From: Austropuccinia psidii
Taxonomy: Eukaryota; Basidiomycota; Pucciniomycetes; Pucciniales; Sphaerophragmiaceae
NCBI GenBank assembly: GCA_023105745.1
Contig: JALGQZ010000009.1
Span: 9,646,937-9,710,936, forward strand
Direction: 5' to 3'
Length of the DNA stretch: 64,000 bases
Made by a program: the position numbers and the translations under genes
Shown here: in pieces, positions 21,888 through 32,894 of the stretch
How the letters are laid out: every line of letters starts with the position of its first letter
How positions within the stretch are numbered: the first letter of the stretch is position 1
Notes under the pieces: model-generated
What the model saw: the letters and a program-made list of their open reading frames with translations, nothing else
What the model was told of the DNA's origin: nothing
Database searches by the model: none

Positions 21888-23865
21888 TGTGAGCCTTTCA
21901 GATATGACCACATATCCAAAAAGGTCACAAACGAAATTTCTGTAATAATTATACTTATAATAATTATCTCAAAGACTAGTAAAAATACCATAAATAAGTA
22001 CAAAATCTGAATTAACTCAGAATATAATGAGTAAAAATGTGAAATAAATTACACCATTAGATTCCTCATCGTAAAATACACATATGTCATTTTTATGGCA
22101 TATCTGAAAAGTCAATAATTACTGAAAAATAAGTAATAATACCTTAAAAAAGGTATCAAACCTTATTTAACTCAGAAAACAGTGAAACAACATGTGAAAT
22201 AAATTGGACCATTGGATTCTCAATAAATTAACACACATAAAATAATTATACAGATATTCTCTAAAGTCAATATTTAAGGAATCAAGCTGAATATATGCAC
22301 TTTTTTGGTCAATGCATATATTCATGGTTTTAGGCAATATGTCTTGAAATATAAAAGATAGAGAGATAAACCAAAAATAAAGTCACCCCGTAATTACTGA
22401 AAGAAAACAGATATGAACTTTATTTCAGATGCTATAAAAAAGGTTAAAACTTGTAATGGACTCTTGATTCAAATCAATGGAGCTGTTTACCACTTTGTCG
22501 TGAAAGTGGTCCAAAATTAAAAAGAAGTAGAAAGTCAGATTCTACAAGCTCATGCATGAATAATTATTCAACGTTTATTATAATATTCAAGGTATAACCC
22601 CTAGAAATCATGGTTTGAAGTTTAAAATATTAAATTTTGACAGAAAAGATGAGTTACAAGAAAAATCATCAAAAAGAGATTTTGATTATGTGACTCAATG
22701 CTCTTGGCAGTTTGATAAGGACATGCCAAGCTATCAAAATCAACTCTCAGAATGGCTTTAGGGTTTATAACTTAAAAGGTATTAATGGTCAAAGTTTAAG
22801 CTTAAATTTGATCATTTATGATCACTAACTGTAATCTTATTTTAGGTTTAACAGTTATATAAGTGATAAAACTGGTGAATAATATTATATTGTGATTAAT
22901 AATAATAAAATACACGAGGTTTAGGTTTCTGCCAAGCCTATGATGTCATCAAACTTAGAGTTATAGTGATAACTCTAAATAATGGCATAATAATGAGATA
23001 AGATGGTTTGATCATGGCGTAATCATCACTAAACCTTAAAATGTTGATCCTTTCCAGTGGATACCATCAGTAAACGTCTACTAGAAGCTTACTAGACTCT
23101 AGAAGGGAGGTATTTACTATAAATAGAGCTCTTTTTACTCTATTTTCCCCTAAAACACATCAAAACATGAAAACAATTAAATCAAAAGGTAAAATATTTA
23201 CTCTTGATATATGAGTCTTTTATATTATTAAAAACCAAAGGTAATCTTTCTTATAATGATAATTTTTTGACATGATTACTTCAATTGTTCTACTTTTTTG
23301 CTATATTTCTCTTAAAAATCTCAAATCCAAATCAAGAAAATTTGTAATTTCTCTTATTTTTATTTGTATATACAATTTGAATAAGTTTTATTTACATCAT
23401 TTGGAATAAAAGTATCCAAGATTATTATATTAAGTGACAAAAGTAGCTTATTTTCTCTTATTATAATCATTTCTCTCTATTAGTACTATTAATAATTTCT
23501 TCAATTAATATAAATAGTTTTTATATTAATATATAACTTTAATATTAGTGATATTATTGTAATTGATTGCCTTTTATTAATAATTTTTTTTAATGCCTTT
23601 ATTATTTGTTGGTAACAATAATAAAGTGCTTTTAAAGGTATTGATTATTATATATTAATATATTTATTTATTATATTATTTTTTTACAATATAAATTATA
23701 TCATTTTCTTTATTAAATAATATAATTGTTTTTACACCTTAATTATAATAATTCTTTATTATTGTAATTATTTTTATCTTATTTACTTTATTTATAAGGG
23801 AATTCGGAGTACAATAAGTAAAATATTAGTAATTTTTACTTTTTGTTTCATACCCAAACCTTACA
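21888..23865 (+). repeat. 5' LTR of element F
   Basis: 1,978 bp, starting TGTGAGCCTTTCAG and ending CCCAAACCTTACA, as D-family LTRs do (TGTGAGCCTTAG...CCAAACCTTACA). The interior has diverged strongly. It is very AT-rich, with a TATAAATAG box at about 23119-23127. The pair of this LTR is outside the window, so its age cannot be read here. Confidence 0.85.
23119..23127 (+). promoter_or_regulatory. TATA box in the F LTR
   Basis: TATAAATAG, followed by AGCTC and a T-rich stretch, about 740 bp before the LTR end. It is the most promoter-like sequence in this LTR. Confidence 0.45.
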
Positions 23866-23867
23866 TT

Positions 23868-23885
23868 TGGGGGCCTGGCCATGAT
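23868..23885 (+). promoter_or_regulatory. Primer-binding site of element F
   Basis: TGGGGGCCTGGCCATGAT, two bases after the LTR. It corresponds to the D site TGGGGGCCCAGCCGTGAT. The TGG start matches the CCA end of a tRNA; I cannot name the tRNA. Confidence 0.65.
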
Positions 23886-24350
23886 ATTTACTTTAAAAGA
23901 CCTTTAAAAAGATTCAAATTGAGTTTATCCAATAAGAAATTATAGTTATAATCATAAAATTATATAATAATTTTCTATTTATTGATTTTAAAAGCTATCA
24001 AGGAATTTGGAAAGCAATTGTACTGTCTTACATGTGGTTTTTCACATCCTTAGAATTGGAAAAACCTTCTTTGAGTGACTCTAGTGATTAAAAGAGATAT
24101 TTTATAATATAAAAATAATTCTATATTATAAATTAATTTTAGAATAGAATCATATTCATTTTTTATTTTATTCTTCAAAAAGAAAAAACATAAAGAATAA
24201 TAAAAACTTTTAAAAACAAATAAGAAAAGTTATTTTTATTCATTTCATTTATTTAAAGATGTAAAAGCAATTTTTGTGTGGAAAATTGCCATATCTTACC
24301 AAAAATAACACTTCTTATATGAAAGACCTATATTTATTTGTCTTTTTTAG

Positions 24351-25254
24351 TTTTTGAAGACAATCCAACAGAAGACAGCCAAGCCACTGCTGAAAGATTT
24401 GTGGAAGAAACTTTCCCAAGTTCTCTAACACCAATGGTCATTAAGAAAAAGAAAGCTAAGAAATTAGAATTTTCAGCACCAACATACAAGGACTCTGAAG
24501 GTGAGTACCTCCTTTATGAATTGCAATAAGAAGAATTCTTGTCCTGAAATCTTCTTATTTCTTAAATTATGACTACCAGAAGAGGCTCCCAATACTCCAT
24601 CTAATCAGATGGAGCTGGACTCAGAGGTAGAATTGATCCCTTAAAAGGGAAAGGAAAGGGAAATATCCCCAGTGGAACAGAATCCACACAAGGAAGTGCC
24701 TTATCCCCAAGGCAAGTCCCAGAAATGCCCATGATATCTGAACCAGAGTTAGAACTAAGTATGAGTAACTTAAACGGGTACAAATCACATTCAGAGGGCT
24801 CAGATAGACATTTAAATGAGCCAGTACAAGCAGTACTACACAGTGTACAAAGACAAGGACTGGGAAATGCTGCCACAAATACACCAAGGAGTGATGAGCT
24901 CCTGGTACATCCTCAAAAAGCTCCTCAAAGAGGAGGAAATAGTGAGATACTACAATGGATGGAATCCACCATCATCCAAACCTCAAATCAAAAAGATCAA
25001 GGAGTAAAATTCCAAAAAGAAGGAGGCAACCAAGGAAGAAGCCCCAGTATCTTCTACCAGCAAGCCCCAAGCCAACCCACTTCAGCAAGAAGGGAAGAAG
25101 AACAAGAAAAAGAACTGGAGAAAACCATATTCCCCAAGTTACAGGATGCCAAAAATATGCCATGGACAATGTCTTCAACATGGCCAGAACCTTGATGGAA
25201 TTCAAGGACAAGGAGGAGAAAAGAAGGAGACAATCTCATTTCCCAAAGAAATAG
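24351..25254 (+). pseudogene. F-family accessory ORF (spliced, overlaps gag), degraded
   Basis: Exon 24351-24500 follows a strong acceptor (TCTTTTTTAG). A 79-nt intron (24501-24579, GTGAGT...CCAG) leads to a second exon in phase 1, as in elements D and E2. Recognisable protein comes at 24816-25007 ('YTVYKDKDW', 'YYNGWNPP') and, after a frame change, at 24955-25254, ending 'YAMDNVFNMARTLMEFKDKE'. The D counterpart ends '[20 protein letters not shown]'. The intron contains the ATG (24569) of the overlapping Gag-Pol frame. Several stops lie in the first part of exon 2. The product is of unknown function and is not a known retroviral accessory protein to my knowledge. Confidence 0.6.
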
Positions 25255-26301
25255 CCTTGTACCCAGATAGTGTAAATACTTTAACGGAAATTGAAAATAG
25301 TATTTTAACTCTAAAAGAAATTGAAAATAATTTATTATCATTACAAGAAATAAATAATAATTTATCTTCTTTAACAACAACTGTCATACAGAATAAAAAA
25401 GAAATTGACAACATTAAATTTATTGTTGAAAATAACAAACCAAAAGTTTTAATTGACATTACTCCAAAGTTAATACAAGGACAACAAGAGTTGTAAAAAT
25501 ACGTAAAAGATATCAAAGATAAAACTTTGACAATCAATTATGAAGTGAGTATTGATAATCTTACAGAACAATTGAATAAATTAAGTATTTCTGTATAGAA
25601 AATTGAAGAAAAGACTTCATCACACCAAAAATTACTTTTAGAACATGTGGAAAAAAGTGATGAAGCAATAATGCATCTGTAAGATGATATTCAAGGTGAA
25701 ATAAGGCTTATTACTGAAAACATGGATAAAATTAATGAGGCTAACTTAAATATGCCAAAGTTATGAACCCCATTTTATCACATAAGAAGCCCTGTTGAGC
25801 CAAAAGAGGAATCAACAAATACATTCATAACAGACTTGAGTCATCAAGACAATCGCCAAGTCTTAATGAAGGAAGCACCTCAATTGAAAGAATGGCCAAA
25901 ATTCACAGGAGAAGGTGAATATGACCATATGTCATTCATTACACAATTGACATGTTACAAGTAGATTATTCCATACCAGATGAATTGATCACTTCCACAT
26001 TACAATCACTATTTGAGAAATATGAAAAAAGATGGCATTATGGGATAAGGCAGACAAATGGAAAAAATACCTGGTCTTGGTTGAAACAAGAAATAATCAC
26101 CAAGTGGTCTAATGATTACTGGAGGTACAAAATAGAAAACACATTTGAAAACTCCTTCTTTGGCCCAGACAAATATAAACCTTTGACTTGGTTCTTAAAA
26201 AAGGTTGAAAGATTAAATGCACTGTACCCAGAAATTTCACAAAAAATGGTACAAATGAAAATACTCAAGAAATGTGGAGGAGAATTAGAGCATTCCCTGA
26301 G
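24569..26301 (+). pseudogene. gag: Gag of element F, N-terminal and core part
   Basis: From ATG 24569 the frame reads 'MTTRRGSQYSI' and then hits one TAA. The same frame is open again to 25195 and continues, after a frame change, through 25146-25496 with the coiled-coil 'NTLTEIENSILTLKEIENNL' matching the D gag coiled coil. The conserved core (25860-26301) has 'LMKEAPQLKEWPKFTGEGEY' and 'QTNGKNTWSWLKQEIITKWS', aligning with the D sequence '[20 protein letters not shown]'. E2 cuts it at 'GGELEHSL'. Gag would form particles and package RNA; this copy cannot make it whole. Confidence 0.85.
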
Positions 26302-27738
26302 TGTCAGGCTGAGTCTATGATGAAGTAGTAATTAGGATATTTATAACTTTAGCTATGTCAGTGACATGGTGATCAAGGTTTAAAATAAGAGTATTTTGAT
26401 AATAAGGGTTTGTCATGAAAATAAAAGGGCTTCACGATTTGTGGAATAGTGGTGGTGAGGAATGTTGAAAGCCCTGGGTGCAGATTTACCTGTTGGATTA
26501 CAATAATAAAGACTACATCACTTAAGCTTAAAGTATACCTGATTATTTTCCAAGAGTATAATTGCTTTTGACAGTTGTACTACGTAGGAATTCAAGATCA
26601 GGATGAGGAAACCTTTTCTGGCTGCGAAAAGGCCCCTTTTTATCCTGAAATGGGGTGGAAAGGCTGCTAGACCTTTCCATGTAGAGGAAGTGAAGATTTT
26701 TCACTCTCTAAGACAGGCCTGTGGTGTGCAAAAGACCTTTATAGCCTGTATTGGGCCGAGATGTGGTTTTGAAACCAAATCTGGACAGATTTCACCAATA
26801 TAGGGTCAAGATTTTCATCTGGGGACCACACAGCTTGTTTCTGACATGTATGACACATAGAACGCTGTACAGAACCTGTATGGGACCCCAGTATTGAATG
26901 CACTATGACATATTGAAGTATAAACAAGTTTCTTCATCAGTTTGACACCTCATAATCATTTTTATGGGATATTATACCACAGGAAGGCTATATTGGCCAA
27001 ACTGTGGGATTTTGAACTTAAAGCTACCATACCTTTGTCAGTTTTTGAGACATCCACTTCAAAATTTGTTTGGTTTGTAGCCCTGTATGTGCTCTACACA
27101 ATGGTACCTGATTTGATATGGCTATCATTGAATATGGCAAACGTATTCCATGTACAAGGTTTTTTGTACATATGTGTGGTTTAGGCAAAAAGCTGTATTG
27201 GGCTTGTTTTTCTTATAGCTTTTGTTCTAGTTGAGATATGGGGAAATAAATGAAACCATCAGATAGCCCGGATTGTGCATTTTCCAAAAGGACCCCACTT
27301 TAGGTATCTTACACTAAAACTGTGAAAGTTAGATGAGAGGTGAATAATTTGTTCACCCTGTTATGGCCTCAATTTGGCTATACTTTCAGTAATACTGGGG
27401 CTTGCTCAGTTTGGCTGGTACCATTGAATAGCCCTGGCTTGGAGCTTTATTTTGAATTCCCATTTGATGGGGTTACACCTCTTACTCTGTATTTCAGATG
27501 AGAGGTGAAAATCAAGGTTTATGCTCAGAAACAACTTTGAGAAGGAATAACTTTGTTATTCTTTGTCCTATGGTGATGGAACTTGTATATTTGGAAAGGG
27601 GTGAGTTTCATATTTCCTTTGATACTTTCTGAGCTGATTTGGCTCAGATCCATGTTTTGGTGATATCTTGGCTATACCATTGATTTATGGTATTTTGGGT
27701 GTAATTCTTGTGCTCTGGTGTTGAGTCACAGGCTGACA
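26302..27738 (-). repeat. 3' LTR of E2
   Basis: On the plus strand it runs TGTCAGGCTGAGTC to TCACAGGCTGACA. The ends form the inverted TGTCAG...CTGACA. It is the 3' LTR because the polypurine tract and the pol end lie immediately to its right. Confidence 0.95.
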
Positions 27739-27750
27739 TACCCTCCCTCT
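27739..27750 (-). promoter_or_regulatory. Polypurine tract of E2
   Basis: Minus strand AGAGGGAGGGTA adjoins the LTR. It closely resembles the D tract AGGGGGAGGGAA and is identical in E3 (62479-62490). Confidence 0.85.
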
Positions 27751-27762
27751 AAAAATGTCTCA

Positions 27763-29716
27763 TCATTGATGAGACTGTTCAGTCCTCCTAGAGGCTCTGA
27801 ATCTCATCAAGTGAAGGTTCCCATCTGGTATGGCATCTTGTACCAACCATTTGTCTTTACCAGCTGTTTGGTTCTTGAATCTTACTAAGTATTGTCTCTG
27901 ATCCTTCCCATTAAGTCTGATCTTCCTGGCCTTGATTATTTTCTTCAGTGGTCCAGGGGAATCTTCCACTTCCAATATTTCTGGTGGTGTGGGGTTCTTC
28001 TTCCTGGAGGGAAAATTATCCTCCTCAGTCTGGAAGTATGGCTTGACCAAACTCACGGAAAGACTGGGTGTTTCCTGGAAAATTCCTCTGTGAGTTTGAC
28101 TTCCACTGAATTTCCCCTATCAATTTAATGATAGTGAAGGGCCCTAAAAATGAGTCTCTCATTTTCTTGGGTCCTTTGATATTATTAAAGTTTAGTGTAG
28201 ACACTAGCACTTGGTCCCCTTCTTTAAAGTCAGGTTCCATGTGTGATTTGTCCCACCTCTGCTTGTTATATTATTTTGCCTCAGCTATTCATTTGGAAGC
28301 TTTTTCACAAGCTCTCTTTCACATTTCATGGAAATGTTTGGCTGTGGGGTGGATGGTCAGAAGATTTTTCTTCAAGTGATCCACAGGCAATAGGCGATTC
28401 CACCCTTTTTCTACCAGTGCAGGTGTTTTTCCTGTGGTAAAGTGCTGACTTGTGTTATAAGCCAGTTGATCTTCTGGTAAAAGGGTAACCCAGTCATGGG
28501 TGTATCCTTCATTATCCTTGTATTCCATGCCATAGGCACAGAATCTTCTAAGGATGTCGGCCATTGTCTGGATTATCCTCTCAGCTAGTCTATCTGTTTG
28601 TGGATGGTAAGCTGTAGAAAAAGAAACTTTACTACCCAGCATGTCATAGAGGTTGGTCCAATATTCAGATGTGAACTTTGGGTCCCTATCACTGATTATG
28701 ATTTCAGGGACTCCAGAGGTGGATATGATGTTGTTCCAGAATAACAGAGCAGTATCCATGGCTGTGTGCTCCTTGTGAAATGGTAGGCACCTCATACTCC
28801 TGCTGAACCTATCAACTATGATTAAACAGGAATTGAAGTTTTCCTTGCCTCCTGGGACAATTCCTGTGGCCCAGTCCATATTGATGGTTTCCCATGGGTG
28901 TTTGCCTTGTTCTATATGTTGAAGTAATCCATACTTCTCCCCATGTTTCCTATTTGACTTCTGGAATCTTTCACAAGTGCTGATGTATTGACTCAACTCT
29001 TGTTCCCACTTGGGCCACCAAGCTGTGCTTGCTACCCTCTTTCTGGTCCTGTCTTCACTCATGTGTCCCATGTAGGGGCAGTCATGACATTCCTGCAGGA
29101 GCAGAGAGATGTGGTCTCTGTCTACCACTGTGAGTGCATTTGTGTGCTTCTCTCTATGGTAGAGCAGGCGATCTATAAGGAAAGACTTATTGTCCTTATA
29201 GTACCTCAACCAGGGTTCCTCAAACTGGGATTCCAGTTCTGGGCTCCTGTATTTTTGTTGAAGGAGTTTCAACAATATGCCACACTGTTTGTGTTTGGCG
29301 TATGTCTTAATTATTGCATTGAAGAATTCAGTGTGAAGTTCTGAGGAGCTTATTCCCAGTATGGGAGTTTCTGTTCCTTCTGAGTCAGTGTTTCCACTGT
29401 CTGGGGTACCACTTTCTGGTGCCAACTCAGAGAATCTGAAGTTTTTCTTTATATTTATTTCCATGAAATGGATAGGAAGTTTAGCTGATACTTCAGGTTC
29501 ATAAGCTGGGTTGCTTTTGACATTATCCAGTGGCCATCTGCTGAGGCCATCTGCATTGGTATGGCATTTACCTTCTTTGTATATTATGGTCATGTTCCCT
29601 CTATAATACTGGATGGCTATTTGCCACCTCAGCATGTGTTTGTTGGTAGTCTTCATGTTTAGTAAAGACTTCAAGGCTGTGCAGTCTTTAAAGACTTCAA
29701 AGACTGCATTCTCCAA
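27763..29716 (-). pseudogene. pol: RNase H end, integrase and chromodomain of E2
   Basis: The frame 29716-28319 carries the RNase H end ('LSRWPL'), then the integrase zinc-binding region, in which the second Cys of the CxxC pair is replaced ('TCERFQ'). The catalytic core keeps 'NMDWATG', '[13 protein letters not shown]' and '[11 protein letters not shown]', so the DDE residues are present. TGA follows 'HFHEM', and TGA and TAA occur in 'ASK', stop, 'IAEAK', stop, 'YNKQRWD'. The TAA is shared with E3. A frameshift near 28050 separates 28240-28025 from 28056-27763, which ends with a chromodomain-like 'QYLVRFKNQTAGKDKWL'. The gene is not functional. Confidence 0.88.
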
Positions 29717-31164
29717 ATAATAATTGAGTTTCTCTAGAGCCCAGACTAGACATAGACATTCAATATGGGTGGCCCGTTACCTGGATTCTGAGTCTTTCAG
29801 CTGCCTGGAGAGGTAACATATTACTTCCTCTCTTGGTTCACCATCCACAATTTGTCTCTGGTGAAGGGCTGCTCCTAAGCCTTGGATACATGCTGCATCT
29901 ATGTATAACTTGAATGGTAGTTCAAAGTCAGGCAAGATGAGCACAGGCGCATTTGGGAGTTAATATTTGAACCTCTCATATGTATCTCTCCTTTCCTTGG
30001 TAATTTCAAAAGCTACATCTTTTGAACATAACTTGCATAAACTACTAGTTATGTGGGCAAAACTTTGATGTGGTTTCTATAGTAGCTAGCAAACCCAAGG
30101 AAAGATTTTGTCTCTTTGATGTTTCTTGGTACTGGGTTTTGCAGTACTGCTGCTACTTTGTTCTGGTCAATTTCCAGACTAAGGCCTGAGACTGTATGTC
30201 CTAGAGCTAGTAGCTCTTGTTGGCCAAAATTGCACTTTTTAAGTAAAATTTTCAGATTTATGGGTATGCATTTACTTATCACTCTGTATATGTATTGAAC
30301 CTGGTCTTCCCATGTCTCTGAGTATATAATGATGTCATCAATATATATTACCATCCAGCCTTCTGATATTTCCTCTTGAAATATGGTGTCCATCATCCTT
30401 TGGAAGTGGGCTGGTGCATTCTTAATGCCAAATGGCATCCTGGTGTACTCATATATGCCCATATGGCATATGATTCTGAGTAATGTAATGGAGTTTGGCT
30501 TAACTCCATTCTGGTGGAAGCCTTTCATACAATACATTTTGGTTATGTATTTGGCTTTTGCCAGTTTGTCTAAGGCATGAGGTATCCTGGGGATAGGGTA
30601 ACTGTCAGCTTTGGTGTAGTTATTCAGAGCTCTAGAATCTCCACACAGCCTAGACTTGCCATCATGCCAGGTGATTAGGACAGGAGTGGTAATTTCCACT
30701 ATTTCATTGTGTCCAATATTTCTAATGACATCCATGTCCAGAAGTTCATTCATATGTTTTTCAATTTCCTTCCTGGTTTCCAGACTTTCTGGGTAAGGGG
30801 GTCTCCTGAGCGTGGGTGGATAAGATCTCTCCACATCCAGATATAGTTCTATATCATGGACAATGATCTTGCCTAATGGTTCTTCACCAATGGCAAATGC
30901 TGGTGTATTTTTTCTCAGCATTTTTAGTAAACTTAGTTTCTGTTTACTGGTGAGGGAGGTGCTAAACTGTCCCTCTCTGAATTCATTCAGTAGTTCTTCC
31001 AGTGGATCTTGGGCAGATACTTGGTATATATCAAGTGAAAATTTCTTTTCCTTGTTGGTACCAATAGTAATTTGCCTGTTTTTACTATTGTAAATGTCAA
31101 TTCCATACATCTTCTGGTAATCTGTCCCCAGTAAGAACTCTTGGATGTGGGCATCATCAAGCAT
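29717..31164 (-). pseudogene. pol: Reverse transcriptase of E2
   Basis: The frame 31164-30049 covers the RT with 'YPIPRIPHALDKLAKAKYIT', '[16 protein letters not shown]' and an intact catalytic motif 'YIDDIIIYS', then the connection domain up to 'SFLGFASYYRNHIK'. A frame change then shifts reading, and 30048-29717 encodes the RNase H start only in other frames ('LYIDAA...GLGAALHQ'-like). The intact YIDD contrasts with the HLDD of the otherwise open element D. Confidence 0.88.
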
Positions 31165-31215
31165 TACAAACTCTGGATTGAGTCTGATATAAACTTTGCT
31201 GTGGGGTATAATTAT

Positions 31216-31455
31216 CTATTTGATAATTGTCCTAATGCAATTCATCTTCCCTGAAGCACTTTTGAAGATCTTTGCCTTGGTCGGCAAGAGCTGGTTTTCC
31301 CAGTTTGGGAAGTGGTTGTCCAGATACTTTCTGGCCACTATGGAGCAGTGTGCTCCCCTGTAAGTGATCAATGGATGTTGAGCATTTTCAATGCAAACAG
31401 TCATTTTTGTGGCTGTTCCATGTATATATGCCATTCCTTTGGTTGGTGTAACCAA
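31216..31455 (-). pseudogene. pol: Protease remnant of E2
   Basis: The 80-codon piece aligns with the D protease region ('TPTKGMAYIHGTATKMTVCI' against '[20 protein letters not shown]'). The active-site Asp-Thr-Gly is replaced by Tyr-Arg-Gly in 'ITYRGAHCS', so this protease would be dead even without the surrounding stops. Confidence 0.75.
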
Positions 31456-31506
31456 GAATTTTTGTACACCTTGTGTGTGTTTTCACAAGTTTTTGTTGGC
31501 AGTGTC

Positions 31507-32652
31507 TCATGGCATGCCGGCTTCCAGCTTCATGTTCTGGATTCCTAGTGGGGTTTCCTCTTGGTATTCCACTAGAAATTCTTCTCTTGGGTCCTTCTCT
31601 TCATCAGATTGATCTCTGATGGCATCTCCTATGGAGTCTGGGTCAGAGTCCTCTATTGGGGATTCCTCCTCTGGGACTTTCTCAATGGCATAGGCTTTTT
31701 TATTTGCCTTTGGACAGTTGTTGGCATAGTGGTCTGTTGAACCACAATTGTGACAAGAATTTTTCTTCTTAGTCACTTCTGCCACTCTTTCCTTGGGGTT
31801 TTCTTTTAACTCTACCCTGAAAGGTCGTTTCTCTTTGAAACTACTGCTTCTATATGGGGTGAATTTCCCTATGTTAGTTCTTTTCCTTACATATTGTAAG
31901 GTATTAGCAATTTCATCTAGAGTGCAACTTTGGTTGCATCTTCATTTTAATGCATGCTCTAGTTCTCCTGGCATTTTTGTCAGAAGTTTGTGATTCCTCA
32001 TTTGAGTGTTCATTTGGGGGTCCATGGCTTTGAGTCTCTCAGACTGTCTAAGACACCACTCATATGGATCTTTTCCCACTGAGTGGTTATCATTTTCTAA
32101 TGACATGGGCTTTTTCCATATCCAAGTACAATCACTGTACTTTTGGATGATTTGAATCTTCCACCATGGACAGTTTCTCCTGCCATGGATTTCTTTCATT
32201 TCTGTGCACCATACACTAGCATGACCTTTAAATGCTGTATTGAGTCTAGCAGTGATCCAATAGTCTGGTATGCTTGGTACATCAATGAAGAGTCCATCAA
32301 TATAATCTATGAGCTCCATATGATCATATTCTCCAGTTCCAGAGAATTTGAGCCAGCTTGAGGCCTCAGGAAGCTGTTTCAAGGCTTCCTTGTAAGAATG
32401 AGACATATTATCTCCATCCTGGTATTGTGATGGAGATCTTACCTTATTCACCAACATGGCATCTGGTTTGATGTCATCTGGGTGATATGGATTATCCATA
32501 ACATGGCCTTGGGGTTGGGGCCTCATGTTATGACAGACACTAAACAATTTGCTTATGTCTTGATCCAGACAATCCCTGTCCCTTCTGCTATGGTGTTGTT
32601 CATCAAAGACTATACTAAGTCTTTTGTTGGTTTCTTCAGAGGCCTTTCTCAA
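31507..32652 (-). pseudogene. gag: Gag core and zinc knuckle of E2
   Basis: Frame 32652-31942 contains the gag core ('LPEASSWLKFSGTGEYDHME', 'CPWWKIQIIQKYSD', 'MPGELEHALK'), colinear with the D gag. Frame 31785-31507 has a canonical knuckle 'CHNCGSTDHYANNC' (C-X2-C-X4-H-X4-C) followed by an acidic tail. The two are separated by a frame change near 31940. It would bind and package element RNA if intact. Confidence 0.88.
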
Positions 32653-32894
32653 TTGAGCTTGTCCTTATTGAAGAGTTTTAACAATTTTATCCATGGAGGC
32701 TGTTAATGTTTTCATCCTCTCATGGCTTGCTTCAAGTTCTGCAAACTGATTTTGCGTTTACTCAGGATATTGGGACATTTGTAACCACAGTACATCAGTT
32801 TTTAAGTTACTCTCAGGTGAGACAGCATTATGTTCAATCTGAGTGGGGGTAATATTTCTATTATGGGGACTACTGATTCTGGAGTTATTTTCAA

